Assembly: GCA_030063045.1 (NCBI GenBank)
Contig: JAQSEB010000001.1
Span: forward strand, 4,712,001 to 4,776,000
Reading direction: 5' to 3'
DNA: 64,000 bases
DNA from: Pratylenchus scribneri
Taxonomy: Eukaryota; Nematoda; Chromadorea; Rhabditida; Pratylenchidae
The position numbers were made by a program, and so were the translations under genes. Positions within the stretch are counted from its first letter, which is position 1. Each line of letters starts with the position of its first letter. This document shows, in pieces, positions 45,276 through 56,469 of the stretch. The notes beneath the pieces were generated by a model that did not search any database, was not told the DNA's origin, and saw only the letters and a list, made by a program, of their open reading frames with translations.

Positions 45276-48200
45276 CCAAATATCATTGATGAATTGATTA
45301 ATTCTCGAGAACTTCTTCAACAAGTGCTTTGTCCATTTGAAAATATCCAACGATTTGTCCAACTTTATACTACTCTTGGTGAGGGTATTTGGGCATTGCG
45401 CATGTCGCGGTGCCCGTTACCTGAAGAATGTTTGGTGGCATTTCGACTGAATAATTTGGTCAATTTAAATTATTTGTAAAAATGAGAATTTATTAAATTA
45501 ATTATTGATTTTTTGGCAATGAATATCATTATTGATTGAGAGACAAAGAGAATGAGAAAAATAGAAAATTTTTTAGATAATTTCTAAAAATTTTAAAATC
45601 CTATATATAATTTTCTGTTGGTTTGTTATAAAAAATTATTTTGAACTTGGCGTTTTGTTTTTTTTAGAAGAAACAGAGAAAAACATTTTTTAGACATAAA
45701 GAATAAAAAAGGAAAAAGAAAAATTAGGATAAAGAATTACAAAAATGTGCATGTTCTTTTTCAATCCTATATATAATTTTCCGTGGGTTTGTCCCAAATA
45801 ATTTTAAAATTTGATAAAAAAAATATCCTAAAACAAAATCAGAATTTATTACAAAATCGGAATTCAGTATAAAATCAGAATTAAAAATCAGATCAGAACA
45901 ATGAATCAAAAAAAAAAATCAGAAAAAAATCATAATTCAGAACAAAATCAGAATTAAAAATCAGAATAATCAAGACTTATAATATATAATAGGATGATTA
46001 GCAAGACGATAATGAAGATTTGAATGAGAGGATGATGAAGAAGAGGATAATGATGAAGATGTTGATTAAGATGAGGAAGATAATGAGGATGGTGAAGGGA
46101 ATGATAAGGATGGAGATGATGATGAAGATGAAAATGAGAGGATGAAGTTGAGAATAGGATGAAGATGAGGAATGATGCAGAATGAAGATGATGAGAAAAT
46201 GAGGATAATGATGATGTTGAAGATAAGGAAGATGATGAGGATGCTGAAGATGAGGATGAGAGGATGATGAAGATGATGATGAAGAAGGTAATGATGAGGA
46301 TTATGATGAGGATGATGCAGAATGAATATGATGATTATGATGATGAAGATGAGATGATGTTGATGATGAAGATGATGATGAAGATGAGATGATGTTGAGG
46401 GTGAAGATGAGATGATGATGATGATGAAGATGAAGATGAGATGATGTTGATGATGAAGATGATGATGAAGATGAGATGATGTTGATGATGAAGATGATGA
46501 TGAAGATGAGATGATGTTGAGGGTGAAGATGAGATGATGATGATGATGAAGATGAAGATGAGATGTTGAGGATGAAGATGAAGATGAAGATCATGATGCA
46601 GAATGAGGATGATGAATATGAGGATGATGATTAAGATAAGGATGATGATTATGAAGATGAGATGATGATGAGGATGAGATGATGATGCAGAATGAAGATG
46701 ATGATTATGAAGATTAGATGATGATGAAGATAAGGATGATTATTATGCAGATGAGATGAGGATGATGGTGATGATGAAGATGACGAGAAAATGATACGAA
46801 GAAGATCATCAACATCTTCTTAATCATCCTATTATATATTATAGGTCTTGCCTTCCTGATAATCTTCTTGCCTCGGCAAAAAAATAACAGGAAAGTAACA
46901 AAATCAGAATTAAAAATTAGAATAATAATAAAATCAGAATTAAAAATCAGAATAAGAATAAAATCAAAATTAATAATCAGAATAAGAATCAGAATTAAAA
47001 ATAAAACTTTTTGCATATATTAGCATGAATGTTCTTAATTATTGTGCCTAGCTCAGGAGTTCGCCCGAAGGGCGAACTCCTGAGCTAGTTTTATTTTAAT
47101 TTCTGGACATTTTTACAGCCAACCGAGTTGTACATTGATGAAATCGATAAATTGGAAATAGGAACAATCAAATTCAAGCATTATGGCACATTCGAATTCA
47201 ATTCAATCCGCGCGCATTATGGGCCAATTGGGGATGAATATTTTGAGAAATGGTTAGACATCCTCGTCATCACCGGAGTGAAATTTTTAAATATTAATTT
47301 TACTTTTGTATTTCATTTTAAGGATTTCAAATTGCCAAAACATAACGAAAAATTGGAAAAGAAAATGGATTTTCTGAGACAATTGGTGCTAGCCAATTTC
47401 CTATTCAATTTTCGACGTTATGGAATTTTGGATGGCGTTGCTTGTCAACACCGTCCTCAATTTATGCCCTCTTTTGTTGACATTTCACGAATTATTATTC
47501 AAACTGGCCATGCCAACCCTCTCACATTATTTTCTCGTTCTGATTTTGCCAACACTCTGCGCGGCCTTTGCATTCAAGTGGACATCACGCAAATTGTAAA
47601 AATGAAATAATATTAATGTTTATAATAATTTTCTTTCTTTTTTTTTGCAGAATCATTCAATGATATTGCCACCAATGATGAATTTGGTAAGCAATTTTTT
47701 GTACAGGGCGCAAAAGTGAAAGATCACCCATAGGAGTTGAAAATAGAAAAAATTTTGGACATTTTTTCAATCAATGGTTCATTTTAGGGTTAAATATTAA
47801 CATTCCTCCAAAAATACAATACATTAAAGGTGCTAATGTTATTATTTAAAATAAAAAATTAACCAATTTAAATAATTACTTATCCTATTTTCAATCATTC
47901 AGATCAAATTTATGATAATTCCAATTTCGTCTGTCTTTTTTGATACTACAAATAGCCAAATTGGTATTCGTGAAATGGAGCCCTCCATGATTCAATTGCG
48001 TACAATAAATCGAAATGGCCATGTGATTTGTTCGGCACAATTCTCGAGATTTACACAAAAATTTCCAAGAGAACAATTTGAATTGATTCAACAAATTAGT
48101 CTGGCCATTTGGGCAATGAATGTAAGGAATAAATGGGATTATCCAAAATGGGGAATTATTATGGAAAAAAAGTATCAACAGCAAATAAATATTGAACAAA

Positions 48201-48680
48201 TCATTTACTAAAATACTAATGATATTACATTTCTAATTATTAAGCAAAAGGAAACCATTTTTGTCGAGGATCAGTTTTTATAGGATACTTCTTAATGTTT
48301 GATCCTTATTAGAAACCTTATATTAGTAATGCGTTAATTGACTTATAGTTTGTCACGGTTTGGTCAAAATTGAAGCATTAAACCGTTTAAACCATATTTT
48401 TAGGCTAATCGATCCTTCTCGATGAGCTCTAACGAATGCGAATGGTAAACCTTATAGAGTTTTGGATCAAGCATTAAAAAGTTATTAAGCTTTCTGCAAA
48501 AGAATTAGTCAAAAAATTCATCAAAAATAATAGAGATTCTCCGTTTATAATTTTCTTTTTTTTTTTTTATAAATTTAGAACATTCCAATACCGACAGCGG
48601 AATTTGTTCGTCGTAAGGCAGCACAATTTCGGGATGCTATGACCCGTTATCAAGAGGCTCGAATGCAGGCCAACGCATAA
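45246..48680 (+). CDS. Unrecognised six-exon protein, about 333 residues
   Basis: Exons 45246-45458, 47119-47277, 47323-47595, 47651-47686, 47903-48121 and 48579-48680, all phase 0, including a 12-codon exon. Start MSSSSMSAANPNIIDELINS; later LRQLVLANFLFNFRRYGILD, PRFTQKFP-like FSRFTQKFPREQFELI and a C-terminal helix FVRRKAAQFRDAMTRYQEAR. No signal peptide or membrane segment, so probably cytoplasmic or nuclear. No domain recognised. Intron 1 is 1.66 kb and holds a fold-back repeat and a perfect hairpin; the first donor (TTG|gtcaat) is weak, so the first junction is the least certain. Its 5' flank and opening codons match those of the SPRY gene downstream. Confidence 0.65.
45971..46850. repeat. 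Fold-back element with a GATGAN-type microsatellite interior
   Basis: Ends CAAGACTTATAATATATAAT and ATTATATATTATAGGTCTTG are inverted repeats over about 30 bp. The 800-bp interior is degenerate GATGATGAAGATGAG-type repeat with longer internal duplications (GATGATGTTGAGGGTGAAGA twice). Flanks carry AAAATCAGAATTAAAAATCA arrays on both sides (45830-45965, 46895-47005). Lies in intron 1 of the 45246-48680 gene. Confidence 0.65.
47048..47088. repeat. Perfect 19-bp-arm hairpin
   Basis: CTAGCTCAGGAGTTCGCCC, loop GAA, then the exact complement. It is GC-rich in an AT-rich intron and ends 30 bp before exon 2 of the 45246-48680 gene. No ORF or target duplication seen. Confidence 0.85.
48340..48490. 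repeat. M2-related repeat in intron 5
   Basis: Shares TATAGTTTGT(C/T)ACGGTTTGG, GATGAGCTC and TCAAGCATTAAAAA words with 25826-26050. Lies in the intron 48122-48578. Confidence 0.45.
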
Positions 48681-49601
48681 ACAAAGATGAGTATAAAAGG
48701 GCAATATTTATAAATTACAATTATTGTTATTTCGAAGTTTATTTGCTCTTATAAAATTGTATAAAATATTTGCTAGTTGATTATAAATTATTTTTTATTG
48801 TTTATTTGATTAAAGTGGAATTTATTTTTATTTAGTTCAAAACAGGCGGCATTAAAACTTAGTCAAGATAAATATTAGTAAAATTTAATTATTTATGGAT
48901 TGAACTCGAGTGGCAGTTCTTTTATTTCAAAAATTTTTTTGTGTTTAACAGATAAGTCCCGTATTTTTTCCAACGTTGAAAGAGATAAACTAAAAAAAGA
49001 ATCATCATTCATCATATAGTTTGCCTATATAATACCTGTTAAACCAATTTAACAACATCAAAAACTCCCAATTGATGATAGACGAGGCAATTTGATTCTA
49101 TTTTAAATTTATGAAAATTTAATTAAAAATAATTAAAAATTTTAAACTAAAAAAATAAATTAAGGTGACCTGGGGAATTTAAGGTGACCTCTGACTAGAG
49201 AATTTTGAATATTATTAAAGAAATTGGGACGGTGTGATTGGGATCCGCCGATCCTGCTGCATGCCATATCCATCCGCCGATTGTAGAATTATTTATTACC
49301 TACTGTATTGAATATTCATTTGTATTTTTGAATTTATTTATTATTTTGGCAATCTGCCTAATTGATTATTGATTGAAGGAAGAACGAAATCGGATCGGCT
49401 GAATGTATAAAATTCATTCACAAATTCCATTCTTTCAATTAAAGAAGCTAAAATAATGAAAAATATTGAGAAAAAAAATTTAATTATAAAATAAAACCCT
49501 AAAAACCACTTTGCCCTTTTTTATTAAAAATGCCCCACAAACTTGAAAACCATAGGCTTTCTTGACTATCAATTAATAGTTTATTTTTTCCAAGATTTTT
49601 C

Positions 49602-50399
49602 GGTTCTTTTTTGGTTCTTTTCCAGTTTGCGCGTCCCATCAACATTTACGCGTCCCATCAACATTTACGCGTCCCATCAACATTTACGCGTCCGATCAAC
49701 TTTTATGCGTCCCAAAATATTTTTATGCGTCCCAACAATTTTTATGCGTCCCAACATACTTTTACGCGTCCAATGAATAATAAAGTGCAAATTCAATTTT
49801 GCCCAAATTATTTATGAGTCCAATCAATTTTTAATTGCCCCATGAAAAATTAACAGAATTTAATAAAAACAATTAATTATTATTTGGGATTATATTTACA
49901 ATTAATATTGGGATTATATTTTATTTTATTTCAATTTATCCATCAATTCATCTATTCATTAATTGTCTTCATCCGATGAAAGTGGTTCATAAATTTCCAC
50001 TCCAACGTTGGCTGCCGTTGACGAAGATGAAGTGCCCGCCTCCATCCTTTTTGTTGATGTCGATTCCGTTTGAAAATAGTTGGCCATTGGTGGCTGTGTT
50101 GGTTGTGGACAAATTGAATCGGCCACGGGCTCATCGTGGTTTAATTTTTTAATACTCCCTAGGCATTTCATTATTCGAATAAATTGATTGTTGTTACTTA
50201 AAAATTGATTGGACTCATAAATAATTTGTGCAAAATTGAATTTACACTTTTTTATTCATTGGACGCATAAAAATTGATTGGACGCGTAAAAGTATGTTGG
50301 GACTCATAAATTTTCATGGGACGCATAAAAGTTGATCGGACGCGTAAATGTTGATGGGACGCGTAAATGTTGATGGGACGCGCAAACTGGAAAAGAACC
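49602..50399. mobile_element. Non-autonomous DNA transposon, inverted repeats of CGCGTCCCATCAACATTTA words
   Basis: 798 bp. Ends GGTTCTTTT..., then CCAGTTTGCGCGTCCCATC, and the complement at the right end. Exact 8-bp target duplication GATTTTTC at 49594-49601 and 50400-50407. Each arm is three to eight iterations of a ~19-bp word, the architecture seen in the MULE arms of this window, which with the 8-bp duplication suggests MULE descent. The left end has an 11-bp duplication. A short minus frame lies inside. Confidence 0.78.
49952..50171 (-). CDS. Short frame inside the non-autonomous transposon
   Basis: About 70 codons in two overlapping readings; the better one ends STAANVGVEIYEPLSSDEDN with an acidic tail. 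Possibly a remnant of a transposase C terminus. No motif; may be chance. Confidence 0.25.
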
Positions 50400-50493
50400 G
50401 ATTTTTCTAACTCATTAATTATTTTTATTTATAATTAAGAAGACAATATAAAAAACAATATCTGATTCAATTCTTTATTATTCTTCTCAATTA

Positions 50494-53139
50494 ATGTCAT
50501 CAATGAATGCAGCAAATGGGAGAAATGGCCCGAATGGTGCATGTTGGCCGAGCAAATCAGCAATAAAGGTTTTTTATTTGTTTTTTTCAAAAAAATTACC
50601 AAGGGAGCTAGAATAAAAATTGTAGTTTATAGTAGTGGCTCGGATTCGGTCAAGCGATAGCTCATTCAACAGAGCTCGATGAGCTGGGTAAGAATATGCA
50701 AAATTTTCTTGGGAGCAACCACTTTTGGCCAAGTTTTATGATGGCTATTAAAAAGGATTTCCCCATAAAAAGTGAAGGGTTCCCATTATGGGTCGAAAAT
50801 TTTCAAAAATTGTTTTCGGTCATATTATAGCTCATTCAACGCGGCTCGATGAGCAGAATCCGAATCTATGATTGATTTCTTCTAAGACTCAAAAGTAAAA
50901 AGTTATGGTCATTTTTGTCTCGCTGGAATGGTGTTGGAACTGCAGAGGTAATGTAAGAAGGGACTACGGAGTGGCGTAGCCTTAGCGACGATCCGCGGCG
51001 AGCATAGCGAGCTAAGTTAGCCGTGAGGAGCGAAGGCGGAGCACATGTAGGTGTGTGTCCCTTCTGAAATACCCAACGGAGCAGTTCCAATCCGTATTTT
51101 TGTTGCGACTAACTTTTTTATTTTTGAGTTGCAAAATCAATAGTATATTCGTGTTCTGCTCTTCAAGAAGCGTCGATTGAGCTATAATATGGCCAAAAAT
51201 TTTACAAATTTTCGATCCATAGGAAGACGGGCCTATTCACTTTTGCGATTTTCTAGTGTCCAGAACTTGGCCAAAAATGGTTGCCCCCGGGAAATTTTTG
51301 CATATTCGTACTCAGCTCGTCGAGTTCTGTCGAATGAACTATCGCTCGACCGAATCCGGGCCACTACAATTTTTCCATTTCCTCTTTAGGAGAAATGATT
51401 TCCCTAATGAAAAAATAATATATTAAATTAAAAAACAGAGACCCCTCAAGTCACGGTGCTCGTCACCCGTGGCTTGCAAGAAAATGAAGAAGGAATTGGA
51501 TGAATTAAAGGAAATGTTGGCCAAAAAAGACAAAGAAAATGTTAAATTGAAGGAGGACAAGGCAAAATTGAAGGAAAAGACGAACAAATTTAAGAAGCTT
51601 ATCGATGAGGTAAAATTCGATCATTTTTGAGTAAAATAAATTGGGTTAAAGAAATTCTTAGAAATTGCCAATTGGTCAATTTTGATGACCATTTTGATCT
51701 AATTTTTCTTGCAAGTTTCATTTTTTTTTAAATTTCAGATGTTGATCAATCGAATTGGATTTGACCCAAATATCTACAAATTTGAAGTCTTTGGAATCAA
51801 TTTGACTATCGAAGAGGGTGGATTTGTTGCCAAACATGTGATGGTTCTCAAAGGTAAATATTAATGTAAATAAAAATAAAAAATAATTTTATCAAGAAAT
51901 GACTTCTTGTGCTCGCACCATTGTGGCAATTCCTCCGATCAATTTGAACATCAATGAACCGACTATTTTATTCTATTATGAAGTGAAAATTATCCAGAGG
52001 AAGTCGTAAGTATTTTTTTAATAATAATTAAAAATACATTAGAATTGCCAAATTTTAAAAATGTCTTGAGCCGGCAATGAAAATTTTAAAATAATGTCAT
52101 CCAGGGTTGCCAGAATGTCCCCCCACGGGGGGCATTTGCCCCCTTTTTGAGATTTTGCCCCCTTTTGTGCCCCCCGAGCCGAGTTGCCCCCCAAATGCCC
52201 CCTTTTTAAAATTTTGTCATTTTTTCCCTATTTTATTATTTTTTGGTCTAATTTTTCGCTGCGCGGCAAATTTTTGGTCTAATTTTTCGCTGCGCGGCAA
52301 ATTTTTGGTCTAGTTTTTCGCTGCGCGGCCATTATTGGAAAAATTTTTGCATTTTTGGCACTTTTTAAAAATGCCCCCCAAAATGCCCCCTTTTTTACTG
52401 AAAATGCCCCCCAAATGCCCCCTTTTTTTTCCAAAATGCCCCCCAAAGTAAAAATCCATCTGGCAACCCTGATGTCATCAAAAATTAAAGATGACTTCGT
52501 TTTTTATTTTTAATTTTGCAATTTTTTTAAAAATAATTTTTTATAAATACGACAAATCATTCGCACAAATTAATTTTTTATAAAAATGAAATTTCTTTAA
52601 TCGAAGGTAAAATGATATTGATTTTTTAGGTTCAATAATTTAATTAAATATTTAAGATGCTTTGATGCCAAGATTGGATTTTGCGACTCGAAATTTCCAA
52701 TGGATGGCGAATGGCTTGGAAAGATGAACAATTCAATTGGAATTTGCTGCAAACGGGGAATTTGGATTGATGGAACTAAGCAGGATTTTGGAAATGCCGA
52801 TGGACATTTCGTGAAAAGAGATGTAGTTGGCATCGGAATTGGGGCGCGCCCCCAGCCGTATTCAAACATTGAATGCTTTGCCACATTGAATGGCGATTTA
52901 TTGGGTATGTAAAATAAATAAAATTTTACAATAGGAATTCATTTATTTTTTGGTATCAAAATATTTCCTTTTTTGCATCTTTTTAAAATTCAAATTCAGG
53001 AAAAACGGAATTGCCAACAAAATTTGCCGATGTCAAACTCTTTCCGGCCGTCACCTTGCACTATCGCTTCAATCAAGTTCGGGCCATTTATAAGAAGGAA
53101 GAATGGCGCTTTACGCAATTCAACAAAGTTTTCCAATGA
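50494..53139 (+). CDS. Coiled-coil plus SPRY-domain protein
   Basis: Six exons: 50494-50568, 51439-51609, 51739-51853, 51897-52005, 52657-52904 and 53000-53139. All junctions keep frame; 285 residues. Residues ~40-80 form a Lys/Glu coiled coil (KKELDELKEMLAKKDKEN). The SPRY half shows LFYYEVKII, AKIGFCDSKF, NNSIGICCKRGIWIDG, DVVGIGIGARPQPYSNIECF, TLNGDLLG and PTKFADVKLFPAVTLHYRF, the usual order of SPRY beta-strands; SPRY domains mediate protein binding. There is no signal peptide, so it differs from the secreted SPRYSEC effectors of cyst nematodes, though a link to that expanded family is possible. Its 5' flank is a duplicate of that of the 45246 gene and is split by a transposon. Introns 1 and 4 each hold a fold-back element. 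Confidence 0.83.
50616..51374. repeat. Large fold-back element filling SPRY intron 1
   Basis: Arms of more than 110 bp: AAAAATTGTAG, GGATTCGGTCAAGCGATAGC, GAGCTCGATGAGCTG at the left, and complements CTCGTCGAGTTCTGTCGAAT, CTATCGCTCGACCGAATCC, CTACAATTTTT at the right. A second pair (TCATTCAACGCGGCTCGATG, 50830) lies inside. The core near 50960-51050 is GC-rich. Confidence 0.65.
52103..52471. mobile_element. hAT-like fold-back element made of GCCCCC words, in SPRY intron 4
   Basis: 369 bp. Ends CAGGGTTGCCAGA and TCTGGCAACCCTG; exact 8-bp target duplication ATGTCATC at 52095-52102 and 52472-52479. Interior: TTGCCCCCTTTTT-type words at both ends and three copies of TTTTTCGCTGCGCGGC in the middle. 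Non-coding. Confidence 0.88.
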
Positions 53140-53644
53140 GAAAGAGGAAAATGAAGAAAAATGATGATGGAAAATTAAAATAATTTGTCGTCATATACTT
53201 GATTTTCGATAATTTTTTTTTATATTAATTCGCCAATTAAAAAGTTTTTCGCCGGATATAAACTTTAAAAAAATATTGTTTTCATTTTTAAACTTCTCTT
53301 AGTCAAATAGGAATTGGTTGTTTAAATGCTTGCTCAAGGCATTTAATAGCATTAAAAATTAAAATTTATTTTAATAGATTTAAAGAATATTCCCCAAAAT
53401 TAATATATATATATTGAATTGATTCATCTCGTTGAGCTTTTATCTAATTTTATAGTTTTTAATTTGGTTTCAAATGCTTTTAATCATTTAGTTAAAATTA
53501 AGAAAAAATAATTCATAAATATTTTATTTCTGTTAAGTCCTCAAACCATAACTAAATAGTGAATATTATAATTACAATACAATAGAAAAAATAATTTAAA
53601 AAGCTCGAATATTCTACAACAATTGTTCAATAATTCTTCCACAT

Positions 53645-56469
53645 TCATTTTCTTCTTGCTGTCCCCACTCGATTCGCCCATTTAGGCGTTGTCGATGATG
53701 CTGTTGTTTTTGCGCCATTTTCAGTGCCTGCTAATGGCTGCACGATCGTCGATGAAATGGCCGCTAGCCCAATTGGAGGCGTAGGACCCTTGCTCGGCTG
53801 TTGTTGTGGAAATTGGCTGGTCATTATGGTGGACAATGAGGGAAGGCCAAGGACTCGTCTCATCGAATTCAGCAATAGATTTTTAACCTGAAAAATTAGA
53901 ATTTTTATACAATATTTTGGGCAAAATTTTTCATTAAATTTGACATTTTTTTCTATATATTTTAATTTTATTTTATTAGAAATTTTTAAATGGTTTTAAT
54001 TATTATTAATTAATAAGTGAACATAAATTGACATTTTTACAATATATATGTGCCATTTTCAATGTACAGTTTTAATATATTTTTTTGTCTTATTTTTTTG
54101 TAGATATTCGTAGCTTAATATTCAAAATAAATGGCACCAAAATTCATTATATTATTTCTGCAAAAATGCAAAATTTTTAAAATAATTTTTGCATAGGCAT
54201 TTTTATTCAATATTTTAGGAGCAATATTTTTAAATGGATGTGACATTTTCTGTATATTTTTCTCTTATTTTATTAGTAATTTTTCCATTGTTTAAATATT
54301 CAAAATAAATGTCACCAAAATTCATTCTATTCTTTTTGCAAATGCAAATTTTTAAAATAATTTTGTACATATATTTTCGGTTCAAAAATGAAAAAAAGTA
54401 GAAAATGTTTATAGGTTTTTTGCCAAAAATCAATAAAAAAATGTAATTAACTGACTTCCTGGTTCATTGTCATATAAATGAGGGCATTGGCAGAACAATT
54501 GCCAATGACAAAGAATGCCGTCAATGAATACCATTGTGGCTGATTTGCGGGCACAATTGCTGGGAAAATTCGGAATGAAACCCAAGCGGCTTAAAAAAGA
54601 ATTTTAAATTTATAAAAATTAAAAAGAATTAAAATTACCAATAAAAAATGCGGACATCAGGCCAAATTGAATGGCATAGCGAATTTCGCCCATCCGTCGA
54701 TTCTTTTGGCCCATTTCCATGCTTTTTCGGACCACTTCCTTTCGATTCGATTCCAATACTTTCAAGAAAATCTGCAAAATTGGATTTTGAAATTAATTTG
54801 GTCGAAAATATTTCAATTTAAAGAATATTGGCTTTTAAGATTTTTTATTTTAATAATTTTATTTTTCTTAATTTCTACATAAAATTAATCTAAAAAGGCA
54901 AAATAGGCCAAAATTGAGTTATTTTGGGTTTTTGGCAACAAATTTCTGGCCAATTATATTTGATGGCCATAACATTAAGGCCAAATTATATTTAATTAAT
55001 TTTTTTTTCATAAAAAATGCTTAATATAGATTAATTGAATGAATATGTATAAAAGTTTTGGTACCTTTGGTTGTGGGTTATCCAGGACCAGATCGAAAAT
55101 TTATTTAATATTCATATTTGATTGTAAAACGATGGAAAAAATGATTTTAGGTAATTTTAAGGCTGATCAAGTTTGGGGGTAACTTATGGTAATTTTGGAG
55201 GAGAAAAAATCTGGTCCTGGATAACTCTACCAAACTTTTATTAATAGGAATTTATTGTAAACTCACAATTCCATAACAAAAGAAGAGAATGGCGGAGGCC
55301 CCTATATTAAGCGGCAAATCAAGCAGAACATTCTTATAATTCACCCCAGTTTCATTATAATCCGGTTTCCAGGCGAAAAATTGATATGAATAAGTGGCAA
55401 AGGAATAATTCGTTCTGAAAGAAAAAAAAATTATAAGAGAAAATTTGAAAAATTTAGAAACCGGCAACAAGGAAGTAGAAAATCGGCAATCATTGTCAAA
55501 AGCAGCGAAAGTGGGAAAATAGCGGCGCAAGTCCAAAGGACCGCTTCCCGATTGATCAAATGCGATTTGGCGGGGAAAACGACGGCAATGAGACTAAAAA
55601 TGGGTTTAAAAAATTAAAAAAATGCTCTAATGAATGTATGAACCGATTCACGGAAATGGCAATGAGAATTAGAATGGCCGCATACCATTGGAGTTGAAAA
55701 ACGAACATAAAAACCATCCAAATTGGCTCATTCGGTTTGGCCAAATCCAACAAATAATCCTGTAAATTTTAACCATAATTATTATATTAATTTTGGGATA
55801 TTAGAAACATTTTTCAGTTTTTCAAAATTTCTAGGGGAAATATGTGAATAGAATAAGATAATAAGATCCAAAATATTTTTCCCTGAAATTGAAAACAAAT
55901 CTTCGCGATGCTCTAAAATGTATCATGAAATTCGAGAATCCTCAAATTTGTTCTCCATTGTCCAAAATAATAAGTCCATCCCAAGGATATCCTTCAAAAT
56001 ATATGCCCGAAAACTATTCATTCTACTATTCACAAATCACAACCCCATTCTCAATGATCCCTCGGATTAACGGAAAAATTTATTCACGAATTCAAGAATC
56101 CTCAAAGTATTTGTTCTTCATTGTCCAAAATACTTTGACCCAAAATCATCCCTAGGGATATCTTTCAAATTGTGTTCCCAAAAACCATTCCCATCATAAT
56201 TCACATTCCCATCCCCGAGGTTACCCGGATGGTCCTAAATCCGAATTATTTCTAACCTGCGCAATGGATGTTGGCGTAAGGAAGAAGAGGATGCCAGCAT
56301 TTTGGAGGCAATCACTGAACAAATTCAGCGCAGAAAGCAAATAAATTGGGTTGTTTCGGGGCAATTTGGAGCGCAAAAGGACAATCAGAATGACCACATT
56401 CAAGGTGAAAGAGGCGCCGGAACAAAGGCCCAACAATGAGCCAACAATGGTCGAAAATGGAGAGGGCAT
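53645..56469 (-). CDS. Serpentine chemoreceptor GPCR B (Srx-like)
   Basis: Seven exons (minus): 56469-56257, 55759-55644, 55593-55462, 55414-55267, 54771-54639, 54589-54456 and 53887-53645. All junctions keep frame; 372 residues. The layout equals GPCR A exon for exon. TM1 from GSLLGLCSGASFTLNVVILI; TM2 LNLFSDCLQNAGILFFL; TM3 ending ILIAISVNR; TM4 LSLLLTMIADFLLPCC; TM5 LPLNIGASAILFFCYGIV; TM6 after MGEIRYAIQFGLMSAFF; TM7 NCSANALIYMTMNQE. The C-terminal exon differs from A: VKNLLLNSMRRVLGLPSLST then a Ser/Thr/Pro/Gln tail, a likely phosphorylated cytoplasmic tail. A stop just after the TM7 exon (GAAGTCAGTTAA) lies in the intron if the GAA|gtcagt donor is used, which the paralogue supports. Confidence 0.85.

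Noticed and set aside
46301..46594. Ser/His-rich and Ile-rich frames
   Set aside because: Direct translations of the GATGAN microsatellite.
54440..54460. Stop right after the TM7 exon of GPCR B, suggesting a truncated receptor
   Set aside because: A GAA|gtcagt donor precedes the stop, and an in-phase terminal exon at 53887-53645 matches the arrangement in GPCR A.
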